This document shows positions 44,753 through 53,907 of a stretch of 64,000 nucleotides of DNA, piece after piece. Positions within the stretch are counted from its first letter, which is position 1, and every line of letters begins with the position of its first letter. Source of the DNA: GAS188 sp963713805. Lineage in GTDB: Bacteria; Pseudomonadota; Alphaproteobacteria; Rhizobiales; Beijerinckiaceae. The notes beneath the pieces are model-generated. The model had not been told where the DNA came from. It was given only the letters and a program-made list of their open reading frames with translations, and did not search any database. The stretch spans positions 248,001 to 312,000 of the forward strand of contig CAVQNF010000039.1 in assembly GCA_963713805.1 (NCBI GenBank). Direction: 5' to 3'. The position numbers and the translations under genes were made by a program.

Positions 44753-45526
44753 ATGAAAGTCGTGTTGCTCGCAGGCGGTTTCGGCACCAGGTTGAGCGAG
44801 GAGACAGGCGTCAGGCCAAAGCCGATGATCGAGATCGGCGGCTTGCCGCTCCTGCTTCACATCATGAAGAATTGCAGCACCCAGGGCTTCAACGATTTCG
44901 TGATCTGCCTGGGTTACATGGGATATTACATCAAGGAATATTTCTCGAATTACGCGCTGCATCGCAGCGATGTCACTTATGATTTCGGGACGGGCCAGGT
45001 CGATTTCTTCAATCGCGTCACCGAGAACTGGCGCGTGACGCTGCTCGACACCGGCATCGACACGATGACCGGAGGACGGCTGAAGCGCGTGCGCCCCTTC
45101 CTCGGCGATGAGCCCTTCATCATGACCTATGGCGATGGGCTGGCGGATATCGACTTGAAGACGCTCACCTCCTTTCACCGGGGCCACGGCAAGCGCGCGA
45201 CCGTCACCGCGGTGCAACCTGCGGGCCGCTTCGGCGTGCTCGAGCTCGCGGAGGATGGATCGGTCACCGCATTTCGCGAGAAGCCGGAAGACGAGATCGG
45301 TTGGATCAACGGCGGGTTCTTCGTGCTCGAACCTTCCGTGACGGATCTCATCGAGGGCGATGAGACGGTGTGGGAACGCGGCCCGCTCGAGCAGCTTGCG
45401 CAGCGCCGGGAACTTGCCGCCTATCGCCATCACGGCTTCTGGCAACCGGTCGACACCTTGCGCGAGAAGCGGCTCCTCGAAGAGCTATGGACCCAAAGAC
45501 GGGCGCCCTGGAAGAACTGGTCCTGA
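44753..45526 (+). CDS. rfbF: glucose-1-phosphate cytidylyltransferase
   Basis: A 257-residue nucleotidyltransferase. The signature VVLLAGGFGTRLSEETGVRP with KPM.EIGG following is intact. The RfbF-specific YYIKEYFSNYALHRSDVTYD, PFIMTYGDGLADID and the ending WQPVDTLREKRLLEELW are all present. It makes CDP-glucose from CTP and glucose 1-phosphate, the substrate for RfbG, so the two genes define a CDP-sugar pathway. It lies 27 bp after the glycosyltransferase. Length is normal for RfbF (about 257). Confidence 0.95.
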   Translation: MKVVLLAGGFGTRLSEETGVRPKPMIEIGGLPLLLHIMKNCSTQGFNDFVICLGYMGYYIKEYFSNYALHRSDVTYDFGTGQVDFFNRVTENWRVTLLDTGIDTMTGGRLKRVRPFLGDEPFIMTYGDGLADIDLKTLTSFHRGHGKRATVTAVQPAGRFGVLELAEDGSVTAFREKPEDEIGWINGGFFVLEPSVTDLIEGDETVWERGPLEQLAQRRELAAYRHHGFWQPVDTLREKRLLEELWTQRRAPWKNWS

Positions 45527-45605
45527 GCGGCGGCCTCACCCACAACCGTCCTGGCCGGGCCTTTACCGGGCATCCACGCCTTCTAAAACGGGGAGGCGGA
45601 GCGGT

Positions 45606-46313
45606 TCAGGAGAGGCGGCGCGCGGTGGCGTAATATTGGGCCCCGAGCGGGCACCATCGGAGTCCCTTCTCGAGGGGCCGCAACCACCGCAGAAAATGAG
45701 GAAAGAAGAAGCGATAGCAAATCTTTGCATCGCGAAATCCCGCCGCCGTGACACGGGCCTTCAACTCCTTGGCGGTGATGAGCACCGCGTTTTCGTCGAA
45801 GGCGCAAGCTTCCACGACACGGCGCGTGAGCGGGTTGAAGGGGTTGTGCTCGAAGATGAACAACGAGCCGCCGGGCTTCGTCACCCGGTGAAGGTCGCGA
45901 AGAATTCGGTGATGCTCCGCCGCCGGAATATGATGAAAGACGCACGCCGAGAAGACGGTATCCACACTCGCGTCGGAAAGGGGCAAGGCGCCCGTCTCGC
46001 TCAAGGGAATGAGCCTTGCAAGTCCCGGATATCGGTGTTCCGCGATCTCGAGGCTCTTGCGCGACACATCGGCCCCGATGAGCTCGGCATCGGGAAATTC
46101 CCGGCGCAGATGCGGCAGCGAGCCGCCCACCCCGCAGCCGAAGTCGAGAATGTTCAAGCCCTCGACTGAAGCCTTCGCCGCAAGCAGGTGCCGCCGCATG
46201 TCGGCCGGCTTGTAGCTCGCGAAAAAGAGAGGCCCCTCACCGCTCGCCTCGAGGACGCTGGCGTGAAGCTGTTCATACTCGTCCGCGAAGCGATCGAATT
46301 CCTGTTCGAGCAT
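45606..46313 (-). CDS. class I SAM-dependent methyltransferase
   Basis: A 235-residue methyltransferase. Motif I reads LNILDFGCGVGGSLPHL (near residues 53-69), followed by ELIGADVSRKSLEIA, TVFSACVFHHIP and GGSLFIFEHNPFNPLTRRVV. The ending has a hydrophobic basic stretch (CYRFFFPHFLRWLRPLEKGL), like sugar- or lipid-modifying enzymes. It is convergent with rfbF (80 bp between) and lies within the block between livH and livM. Methylation of the deoxysugar or its lipid-linked form is a reasonable inference from position only. Confidence 0.82.
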   Translation of the reverse strand: MLEQEFDRFADEYEQLHASVLEASGEGPLFFASYKPADMRRHLLAAKASVEGLNILDFGCGVGGSLPHLRREFPDAELIGADVSRKSLEIAEHRYPGLARLIPLSETGALPLSDASVDTVFSACVFHHIPAAEHHRILRDLHRVTKPGGSLFIFEHNPFNPLTRRVVEACAFDENAVLITAKELKARVTAAGFRDAKICYRFFFPHFLRWLRPLEKGLRWCPLGAQYYATARRLS

Positions 46314-46512
46314 GTCAGGCTTTCAAAAGGGTGCGGCCGGCGCGGTCCGCCGGAAAGTCACGAAACTGCATGCGCTTGCCATGGAAGAGGCTACCGGACA
46401 ACATTCAAATGCCGATAGGATGTGGCGGCACCGCCCGGCAGCGCGCCATGGCGGGAACCCACCGTTTCTTCCATTTGCCGCATCGCGTCAGAAGAATACG
46501 GAAGAGTTGAAC

Positions 46513-47589
46513 ATGTTCTACCGCGAAACCGGCCAGTTCAAGACGAGCTACGCGGCCGACATGGCCGTTTTCCCGATTCGCCAGGACCGCATCGGGCTCG
46601 CCATCATCCTCGCCGTCGCGCTCGTCGGCATTCCGCTTCTCGGCTCGCCCTTCTTTCTCGACGTGATCATGGTGCCGCTGCTCGTCCTGTCGCTCGCGAC
46701 CGTCGGGCTCAACATCCTCACCGGCTACACGGGCCTCCTGTCGCTCGGCACCGGCGCCTTCATGGGGGTCGGCGCCTTCGCCTGCTACAAGCTCACCAGC
46801 ATCTTTCCCGGCGTCAACATCCTCGTTTGGATCATCGCGTCCGGCCTGTTCTCGGCGCTCGCGGGTGCCGTGTTCGGCCTGCCTTCGCTGCGCATCAAAG
46901 GCTTCTACCTCGTGGTCGCGACGCTCGCGGCGCAGTTCTTCCTGCAATGGGTATTCACGCGCACGGCCTGGCTCGTGAACTACAACACCTCGGGCGCGAT
47001 CGAAGTCCCGTTGCGCAGCCTGTTCGGCATCCCCCTCACCGGCGCGACCGCGTCTCCGCTGGCGCGCTATTACGCGACGCTCGGCATCGTCATCCTTCTC
47101 ACCCTCCTCGCCTCGAACCTCGTGCATGGCCGCGTCGGCCGGAACTGGATGGCGGTGCGCGACATGGACATCGCGGCCGAGCTCATGGGCATCAAGCTCC
47201 TGCCGACGAAGCTCCTCGCCTTCGCCGTGTCGAGCTTCTATTGCGGGGTCGCCGGCGCGATGCTCGTGTTTTTCTGGCAAGGCAGCGCCGAGCCCGAGGT
47301 GTTCTCCGTCGAGCAATCCTTCCAGATTCTGTTCATGGCGATCATCGGCGGTCTCGGAAGTCTCATCGGGTGCTTCCTGGGCGCGGCGCTGATCTACATC
47401 CTGCCGATCCTCTTGCGTGCCGCGCTTCCCGCTGTCGGGCTCACCGTGACCCCCGCGACCGTCGAGCAGCTCACCTTCGTGATCACCGGCGCACTGATCA
47501 TCATCTTCCTCGCGCTCGAGCCGAATGGACTCGCAAGGTTGTGGTCGACGGGAAAGCAGAAGCTGAGGACCTGGCCTTTTCCGTATTAG
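46513..47589 (+). CDS. livM: branched-chain amino acid-type ABC permease LivM
   Basis: A 358-residue membrane protein and the normal partner of LivH. Family landmarks: LATVGLNILTGYTGLLSLGT, GLPSLRIKGFYLVVATLAAQ, the cytoplasmic loop RNWMAVRDMDIAAELMGIKL and FMAIIGGLGSLIGCFLGAAL. I chose ATG 46513 (MFYRETGQFKTSYAADM); upstream in-frame codons overlap the divergent methyltransferase and are unlikely. It lies 5.1 kb from livH on the same strand; in most relatives these genes are adjacent. No livG or livF follows here. Confidence 0.9.
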   Translation: MFYRETGQFKTSYAADMAVFPIRQDRIGLAIILAVALVGIPLLGSPFFLDVIMVPLLVLSLATVGLNILTGYTGLLSLGTGAFMGVGAFACYKLTSIFPGVNILVWIIASGLFSALAGAVFGLPSLRIKGFYLVVATLAAQFFLQWVFTRTAWLVNYNTSGAIEVPLRSLFGIPLTGATASPLARYYATLGIVILLTLLASNLVHGRVGRNWMAVRDMDIAAELMGIKLLPTKLLAFAVSSFYCGVAGAMLVFFWQGSAEPEVFSVEQSFQILFMAIIGGLGSLIGCFLGAALIYILPILLRAALPAVGLTVTPATVEQLTFVITGALIIIFLALEPNGLARLWSTGKQKLRTWPFPY

Positions 47590-47702
47590 AGGAGACCTTC
47601 TGCCTTAAGGCTTACATCTGGCGCCTCAAGCCATTCGATGGTAGGCGAAGCTTCGCCGATCCCCGTCTCGCCCATGCGGGGGCGCTCTAATTCGAGGCGT
47701 TG

Positions 47703-48290
47703 ATGCGCATACCTATGATCGGCAATTGGGGCAGCAAGCTCGCCATTTCGGCCGGTCTCGCCTTCGCGTTTTCGCACGCGGCCGCTGATCCCGTGCCGCA
47801 CAAGACCAAGAATTCGGAGATCCTATTCATCGACGGCAAGCCGCGACGGATCATCATCCACACGAATTCCGCCCCGCAGAAGGACATCAGGATTCTTGGC
47901 CGCTCCTTCACCGACAGTGAATGCCATGTGATCGGGCTTGCCAATTACGATGTCATCACGCCACCGGTGAACGGGGCGGTCTGTTACAGGGAGGAAACTC
48001 AGACCATTACCGTACAACCCTTCGGAAACCGTGACGGCCACTGCCTCGGCACGCCAGCCCTCACGCGCGTCGTGTATTATAGGCCAAGCGGCGCCTATCT
48101 CGGGCAGGATGCGTTTCAATACGCGCTGATGGATGCGAAACGCCAGCCGATATCGATCGCCGATGTCGATGTAACCTTGACGCAACCTCGCGGCCCTTCG
48201 CGGCAGCCAGCCGCGAAGACTTCACCCGAAGCCGCCACGATCCAGCAAAACCCGGGGCCGATGCCCCGCTGCGCCGATCCGGTTTCGTAG
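47703..48290 (+). CDS. hypothetical secreted protein
   Basis: A 195-residue protein with a signal peptide (residues about 1-28, ending SHAAADP), so probably periplasmic. The mature part has four cysteines (ECHVIG, AVCYREE, GHCLGTP, PRCADP) and a stretch VVYYRPSGAYLGQDAFQYAL that resembles the end of an Ig-like or 'tail' beta fold. I do not assign a family. ATG 47703 is preferred over the TTG directly before it. It is a lone plus-strand gene after livM. Confidence 0.65.
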   Translation: MRIPMIGNWGSKLAISAGLAFAFSHAAADPVPHKTKNSEILFIDGKPRRIIIHTNSAPQKDIRILGRSFTDSECHVIGLANYDVITPPVNGAVCYREETQTITVQPFGNRDGHCLGTPALTRVVYYRPSGAYLGQDAFQYALMDAKRQPISIADVDVTLTQPRGPSRQPAAKTSPEAATIQQNPGPMPRCADPVS

Positions 48291-48415
48291 AGGAACCCGT
48301 CCCGTTTGCATGCCGAAGCGGTTTGCGCCGGTCACCATGCTTACCGAGGCGGCGGCTGACGGAGCAAGTTGCGGCGAGGCTCCCGCCGATCCCTACGCGC
48401 CCGTGTCGACAGAGC

Positions 48416-49010
48416 TCAGCGCCGAACCTGCTTGAGCAGGGTTGCGAGATCGGTCTCGTCTGGCCGCAAGATGAAGGGTGTTTGCGGGTAGAGGCCGAGC
48501 CTGAACGGATTGCCCGCCATGCGCTCTTTCGTGCGGATCATCGCCAATACGGCGGGGGCGCACTCCCATTTGCCGCCTCGGCTATTATCGGTCGGATCAT
48601 AGCTCGAGGCGGAATAGAGGTAGCAGAGCGTGACGTAGCGATGGGTCTGATTTGGCACCAGAGCCTCGTCCACCTTCCAGCGGCCCGGGGTCACGACACG
48701 GCTTCCCGGATACCAAAGATAGCTCCGACCATCCAGTGCGTTGTACTCGATCTGCGTTCCATGGGCTCGATCGTAGGTCATGCGCGTATAATTTGAGATG
48801 TAAGCGTGGACCTTAGCCGTTGTAGAAGCCATTTCGATGTAACGCTTCGCCTCCTCGAGCCTTTCTGGAGAGCGCGCCAGCGTTCGTCGATGGTGTATTC
48901 TGCGCAAATACATCATTTTGACTAGAGAAATACAATAACCCGACGGCGACCGCGGTCGACAAAATTGAACGCAGCAAAAGAGGTCGGAAAGCCTTGACGG
49001 GTGCCCCCAA
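48416..49010 (-). pseudogene. hypothetical secreted protein, one frameshift after the signal peptide
   Basis: From 49010 a signal peptide (residues about 1-37, LLLRSILSTAVAVGLLYFSS, then FAQNTPS) is followed by about ten residues before the frame breaks near 48870. The mature part (RLEEAKRYIEMASTTAKVHA, NYTRMTYDRAHGTQIEYNAL, the ending ETDLATLLKQVRR) is in a second frame to 48416. Neither frame alone makes a sensible exported protein; together they give about 198 residues. No family is recognised. The indel may be a sequencing error. Confidence 0.65.
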
Positions 49011-49321
49011 TCGAGTGAGCGATAATTAGCGCGGCGTCGTGAAAGAAGAGGCCGCAAGACGACGTTGGCGCGCCGCCGCCCTACAGTCAACGGCGCGACG
49101 GTTCAAGGGGGTGCCCTAAGAGTGGTTCTCGATCGCCTGGATCAGGTCGGGCCGGGAGATGCGGCATTGAGCGCTGGCATGGCCCATATGTCGGCGACCA
49201 TGCGATCAATGCCTCACTCTCAATTTTCATCTGGGATGGTTTGATCGCGGTTGTGGGCCGATCATCACCTCCGGCAAGGAACCGCGTGAACGCGCGCGGC
49301 GGAAAAGGCGCCGCTCAACGC

Positions 49322-51994
49322 TCACGGCGCCTTCAGCAGCCGCTCGATGTAGTCGAGCTCGTCCTGCGCTCGCGAGGTGTCGCCGAGGCGGCGGCGCAGC
49401 TCCTGCAGGATTTCGCGCGCCCTTTCCGCGACGTTGCCTTGGAGCCCGTTACGCTTCCCGTAGCCGGGCCCATTGTCGTAATCCTCCTCGCCATACTCGT
49501 CATCGGACCGGTCGACGCCGCGCCCGAGCGGATCGACGCCGCTGCGCGCCATGCGCGAGCGTCCGCGCCCGCGCCCGTCGTTCCCCTGCTGGCCGCCTTG
49601 CTGCTGTTGCTGCTGGGCGAGCTGATCGTTCAGCGCGTTCATGCCCTTGCGCATCGCCTCGATGGCGCGCCCTTCCGAGCCTGTCGCGCCCCGGCATCGC
49701 CTTCGCCGAGCGCGCCTTCCGCATCCTGCATCTCGCGGCCGGCATCGCCGAGGTTCTTCGTCGCCTCGTCCGATCCCATCCGCCGAGCTTCTCGACCGAG
49801 CTCCTGAAGCCGCTGGCGCAACCGCTGCTGTCGCTCGGAGAGGCCGCCGAGCCCGTCCTGGCCCGAGCCCTGTCCTTGCTGCTGGGCCTCGTCCTGGCCA
49901 TCCTGGCCTGGAGACTGCTGACCCTGCTGGCCTTGGCCCTTCTGACCTTGGCCCTGCTTCTGCTGCCCTTGGCGCTGCCCCGGCTGCTTGCCGGCCTGCC
50001 GCTGCCGATCGGCCGATTGCGTGTCGTCGCGCAGCTCCAGTTCCTTGCGCAGAAGCTCGCTCATCTCGTCGAGGGCCTGCTCCTCCTGGCTCATCTGCTG
50101 ATCGTCGGCGCTGTCCTGATCGCCCTCCGCCGTCTGCAGGTTGTCGAGGAAGTCCTTGAGCTGATCGAGCATCCGCTGGGCGCGGTCACGCTCGCCGTTC
50201 TTGGCCATGTCGTCGAGCTTGTCGAGCATCGACTGAAGGTCGCGCTCGCTGAGCATCTTCATGTTGCGGTCGGCCTGCTTCGATTCGGATTTTCCCTGGC
50301 GCGCTCGGCAAGCTCGCGGACATAGCGGTCGAGCGCCTGGCGAAGCTCGGCCATGCGCTGCTTCGATCTCCTCCTTGGAGGCGCCGTTGGCGAGCGCGTC
50401 CTTCAAGGCGTTCTCGGCGGCGCGAAGCGCGTCGAGCGCCCGCGTCGGGCCGTAGCCTTCGACGACCAGTGCGAGTTCCCACAGATTGGCCGACGACGAT
50501 CGCGCAGATCGTCGTCGGTCACGCCGCAGGAACAGGCTGCTGCGCGATCGATCTCAGGCTGATGTAGATGCCGTCTTCGGCATGAATTGTTCCGGCGCGA
50601 TCATGAGCGCGTAGAGGGCCTCGAGCACTTGCGAACGCGTGTCGGCATCGAGCGCGAGCTTGCGCCGCTGCTCGACGAGCGCGCGTGCCAGCGGCTTGGT
50701 GAAGGGATGCGCCGGCAAGGTGAAGCTCACCGGCATCGCTGATGCCCTCGAGCCCGGCCTCGTCCTTGGCGGCGAGCCGAAGCGTCACGTCGGATCCTGC
50801 CCAAGGGTGGGAGGAAGATCGAAGGTGTCGCGTGCCGGGCGGCGCTCCGGGTCGGTTCGACGGCGGGGCCAGATTGGCCATCGGCGGCTCGACGAGGGGG
50901 TGTCCGTTCGTCATCGGATGCCCGTGCCAGCGCGGATCCGCGAAGCGGGTCTCGACCGAGGCGATGCCGTATTCGTCCGAGCCCTCGTAGCTCAAGGTGA
51001 CGGTGCCGCGAATGTTGGTCTTGGGGTCGCCCGACGATGCGGATGGTCGGCGGCTCGTTCGCGATCGCGGCGATCGACAGGCGCGTCTCGCGCCCCGTGC
51101 CCGTGACGGTGATCGCGCCATCCCCGGTGATTCGCCAGCGCGTCTCGCTGACGCCGGCCGAGGCCGTCGCCTGCTCCTTGCGCCTTGAGCGCTGGGCTCG
51201 GTTGCGCGGCGACGCCGGAACCTTCCGGCCAGCGCAGCACCAGGTCGAGCCGACCGGGGCGCGCAGATCGAGCGCCGCCGTCCTGCGCCTTGGCGAAATC
51301 GATCACCAGTGGCGGCATCCGCGTATAGGTCGGCGGATCGATCCAGCCGTCGACGCGCGCCTCCGACCGAAGGCCCGCCGGCGGCGTGCGGATCGAGCGC
51401 TGCCGCAACCTTCTCGAGACGGTCGGGACCGGCCGCGAAGAAGGCGCCGGCCAGGATGAGAAGCGGCGCGGTCCGCAATGCATACCGGTCGCGTGCCACC
51501 ATGCCGGGACGCGGCCAGGCGACGCGCGCGCCCGATAACGCCCTTCGGATGCGGCGTCGGTGCGCTTCCCAGAGCATGCGCGTCGCACCGTCGGCCTCGC
51601 CGGCGCCGAGGCGGTCGGCCCAGGCGCTCGCAAGCCCATGTCGGGCGTCGGAATCGCGATCGACCCGACGCAATCTTTCGCCACGGCCGGGCGGAGCGAT
51701 GCGGGCGAGCGGCACGAGCGATGCCAAGCCGCCCGCGGCGAAAGCCGCGAGAAGCGCGAGGCGCGCCCAAGGAGGCAGAGCGGCGAACACGCCGATCCAT
51801 GAGGCGGCGACGAAGACCGCGGCGACGCTGAGAGGCGGCACGAGAGCGGGCCAGAGCTGCTCCCACCACAGCGCGAAGCCGGCACGCGCCGAGAGACGCG
51901 ACAGGCCGCGCTCGAGGGCGACGTCGGTCGGCGCCGGCGTCACGGAGGTGGATTCGCTGATCGGCTCCTGCAAAGGCTCACTCCGAAGCCCCAT
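49322..51994 (-). pseudogene. DUF4175 / TIGR02302-type membrane protein, many frameshifts
   Basis: From ATG 51992-51994 the N-terminus has two membrane helices (LWPALVPPLSVAAVFVAASW, and about 85-105) and the arginine-rich segment that opens this family. The middle is found in pieces across all three frames (VDGWIDPPTYTRMPPLVIDF; DPKTNIRGTVTLSYEGSDEY; SFTLPAHPFTKPLARALVEQ). The C-terminal part is a long Gln/Gly/Asp-rich low-complexity region with coiled-coil segments (LDKLDDMAKNGERDRAQRML) ending at 49322. At least eight shifts are needed. In Rhizobiales this large protein normally follows lysA, as here. Its function is unknown. It is either a real pseudogene or a cluster of sequence errors. 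Confidence 0.72.
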
Positions 51995-52249
51995 GCCTAA
52001 GGTAGCACATATTGCGCCTTTGGCGAGGCATGCCCGTGGCACTCTTGCGCAGTCGGAACACATGCCAGAGTGCCGCGGGACCTCTGGACGCGCCCGGCCA
52101 CAAGAGAGCGCCGTCCGAAAAAGAAGCAAGAAAGATGCCGAGCCTTCGCGAGAAGGAGCATATTTCCCGTATCGGGAGGGCATCTCGATGAAGCAGCCGT
52201 CGCCGCGTCGATGATCCCTCGTTTTCGCGCTCGCCTTCCGCCGGAGCGC

Positions 52250-53521
52250 CTATCGCAGCCAATCCGGCAGGCGATCGAGCCCGATCAGATCGTCATAGCT
52301 GGGGCGCGGCCGTACCACGGCGATACGACCACCCTTCACCAGCACTTCGGGAACGAGGAGACGCGAATTATAGGTCGAGGCCTGCACCGCGCCATAGGCG
52401 CCGGCCGTCATCACGGCGAGGAGATCGCCGGCGCGCGGCACCACCATCGTGCGCGCCTGGGCCAGATAGTCGCCGCTCTCGCAGACGGGCCCGACGACAT
52501 CCACGACGGCGCGCGGCGCGTCGGCCGCGGGCTCCATGACGTTCACGATTTCGTGATAGGCCTCGTAGAGGGTCGGGCGGATGAGGTCGTTCATGGCCGC
52601 ATCGACGATCACGAAGGTCTTGCCGGCCCCGTGCTTGACGTGAACGACGCGGGTCAGCAACACGCCGGCGTTGGCGGCGATCAGCCTGCCATGCTCGAAG
52701 ACGAGCTTGAGGCCGAGCTTGCGCGCATGGCGCAGGATCGTTTCGGCATAGGCGATGGGCTCGGGCGGGCGCATGTTGCGGTGCGGGTCGTAAACGACGC
52801 CGAGCCCGCCGCCGACATCGAAATGCTCGAGGCGATGGCCCTCCTCCATGAGCCGGCGCGCCAGGGATGCGAGGCGGGCGGTTGCGGCATCGAAGGGTGC
52901 AAGATCGGTGATCTGGCTGCCGATATGCATGTCGATGCCGGTGACGGCCAGACCCGGCAGCTTGGCGGCCCGTGCATAGACGCGCGGCGCCTCCTCGATG
53001 GGGATGCCGAATTTATTGGCGTAGGTGCCGGTCGAGATCTTGGCATGCGTATTGGCGTCGACGTCGGGGTTGACGCGTATGGAAATGCGCGCCGTGCGGC
53101 CGCGCGCGGCGGCCAGCGCCGAAAGCTGCTCGAGCTCGGGCTCCGATTCGACGTTGAAGCACAAGATGTCCTGATCGAGCGCGTAGGCGAACTCGCCTTG
53201 CGTCTTGCCGACGCCGGAGAACACGATTTTCTCGGGCTCCACGCCCACCGCGCGGGCGCGGCGCAATTCACCTTCGGAAACCACATCCATGCCGGCGCCG
53301 AGCCGCGCGAGCGTCGCGAGCACGGCCTGGTTGGAATTCGCCTTCATGGCGTAGCAGACGAGCGAAGGCACGGCGGCGAAGACGCGCGAGAAGGCGAGGT
53401 ACCGCTCCTCGAGGCTGGCGCTCGAATAGCAGTAGAGCGGCGTGCCGACCTCGTCGGCGAGGTCGCGCAGATCGGTGTCCTCGGCGTGCAGGACGCCGCC
53501 GCGGTAGCCAAAGAAATTCAT
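52250..53521 (-). CDS. lysA: diaminopimelate decarboxylase
   Basis: A 423-residue PLP enzyme of fold III. The PLP lysine is in VCYAMKANSNQAVLATL, the glycine loop in EHFDVGGGLGVVYD, and the substrate-side Cys in VGPVCESGDYLAQ. It converts meso-diaminopimelate to lysine, the last step of lysine synthesis. The usual EPGR motif reads EHGR here (LVFEHGRLIAANAG), an unusual change close to the cofactor phosphate. ATG 53519-53521 and the length fit the family. It is followed by the DUF4175 gene, a normal Rhizobiales neighbour. Confidence 0.95.
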   Translation of the reverse strand: MNFFGYRGGVLHAEDTDLRDLADEVGTPLYCYSSASLEERYLAFSRVFAAVPSLVCYAMKANSNQAVLATLARLGAGMDVVSEGELRRARAVGVEPEKIVFSGVGKTQGEFAYALDQDILCFNVESEPELEQLSALAAARGRTARISIRVNPDVDANTHAKISTGTYANKFGIPIEEAPRVYARAAKLPGLAVTGIDMHIGSQITDLAPFDAATARLASLARRLMEEGHRLEHFDVGGGLGVVYDPHRNMRPPEPIAYAETILRHARKLGLKLVFEHGRLIAANAGVLLTRVVHVKHGAGKTFVIVDAAMNDLIRPTLYEAYHEIVNVMEPAADAPRAVVDVVGPVCESGDYLAQARTMVVPRAGDLLAVMTAGAYGAVQASTYNSRLLVPEVLVKGGRIAVVRPRPSYDDLIGLDRLPDWLR

Positions 53522-53602
53522 GGTTGTTCCGTGTTGGCGGATTCGAAGCTCGGTCGCCGCGTTATATCGGCGATCGGGGAAGAGTCGAATGGATCACCCC
53601 TA

Positions 53603-53683
53603 ATTCGGGGACAGTTTAGTAATTTCTCTGATATTTCATTTCATAGATATTTAAAAGGGGAAATTAGCAAACTGTCCCCGAAT
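53603..53683. repeat. REPIN-like inverted repeat upstream of lysA
   Basis: Arms at 53603-53626 and 53660-53683 are complementary over 24 bases with two mismatches. The motif ATTCGGGGACAGTTTAG resembles in layout the repeat at 41416-41502 (GACAGT followed by an AATT-type end). The loop is A/T-rich. It lies about 80 bp upstream of lysA. Confidence 0.75.
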
Positions 53684-53803
53684 GAGTTGCCCCCACCCGT
53701 TCCCCCCCACCGCTCCTTCGTCGCGGGGGGAGGGGGGACGGAAACGTCGGCCGAACCCTTCCGGCGAAGTGGCGCGGAACTAGGCAATCAACGCTGATCG
53801 CCC

Positions 53804-53827
53804 CCTCCCCACGTAATGGTGGGGAGG
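53804..53827. repeat. short REP-like hairpin
   Basis: CCTCCCCAC and GTGGGGAGG flank a six-base loop. It lies between lysA and the autotransporter, in a stretch (53684-53907) that otherwise has only C- and G-rich runs and no gene. Confidence 0.6.
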
Positions 53828-53907
53828 TACAGGTGGGCCCGAGCCACCGCAACCACAATTATCGTTGGCCGCGCCATGATGCAGGAGGAGAAGAAGGCGC
53901 GCCCCCC

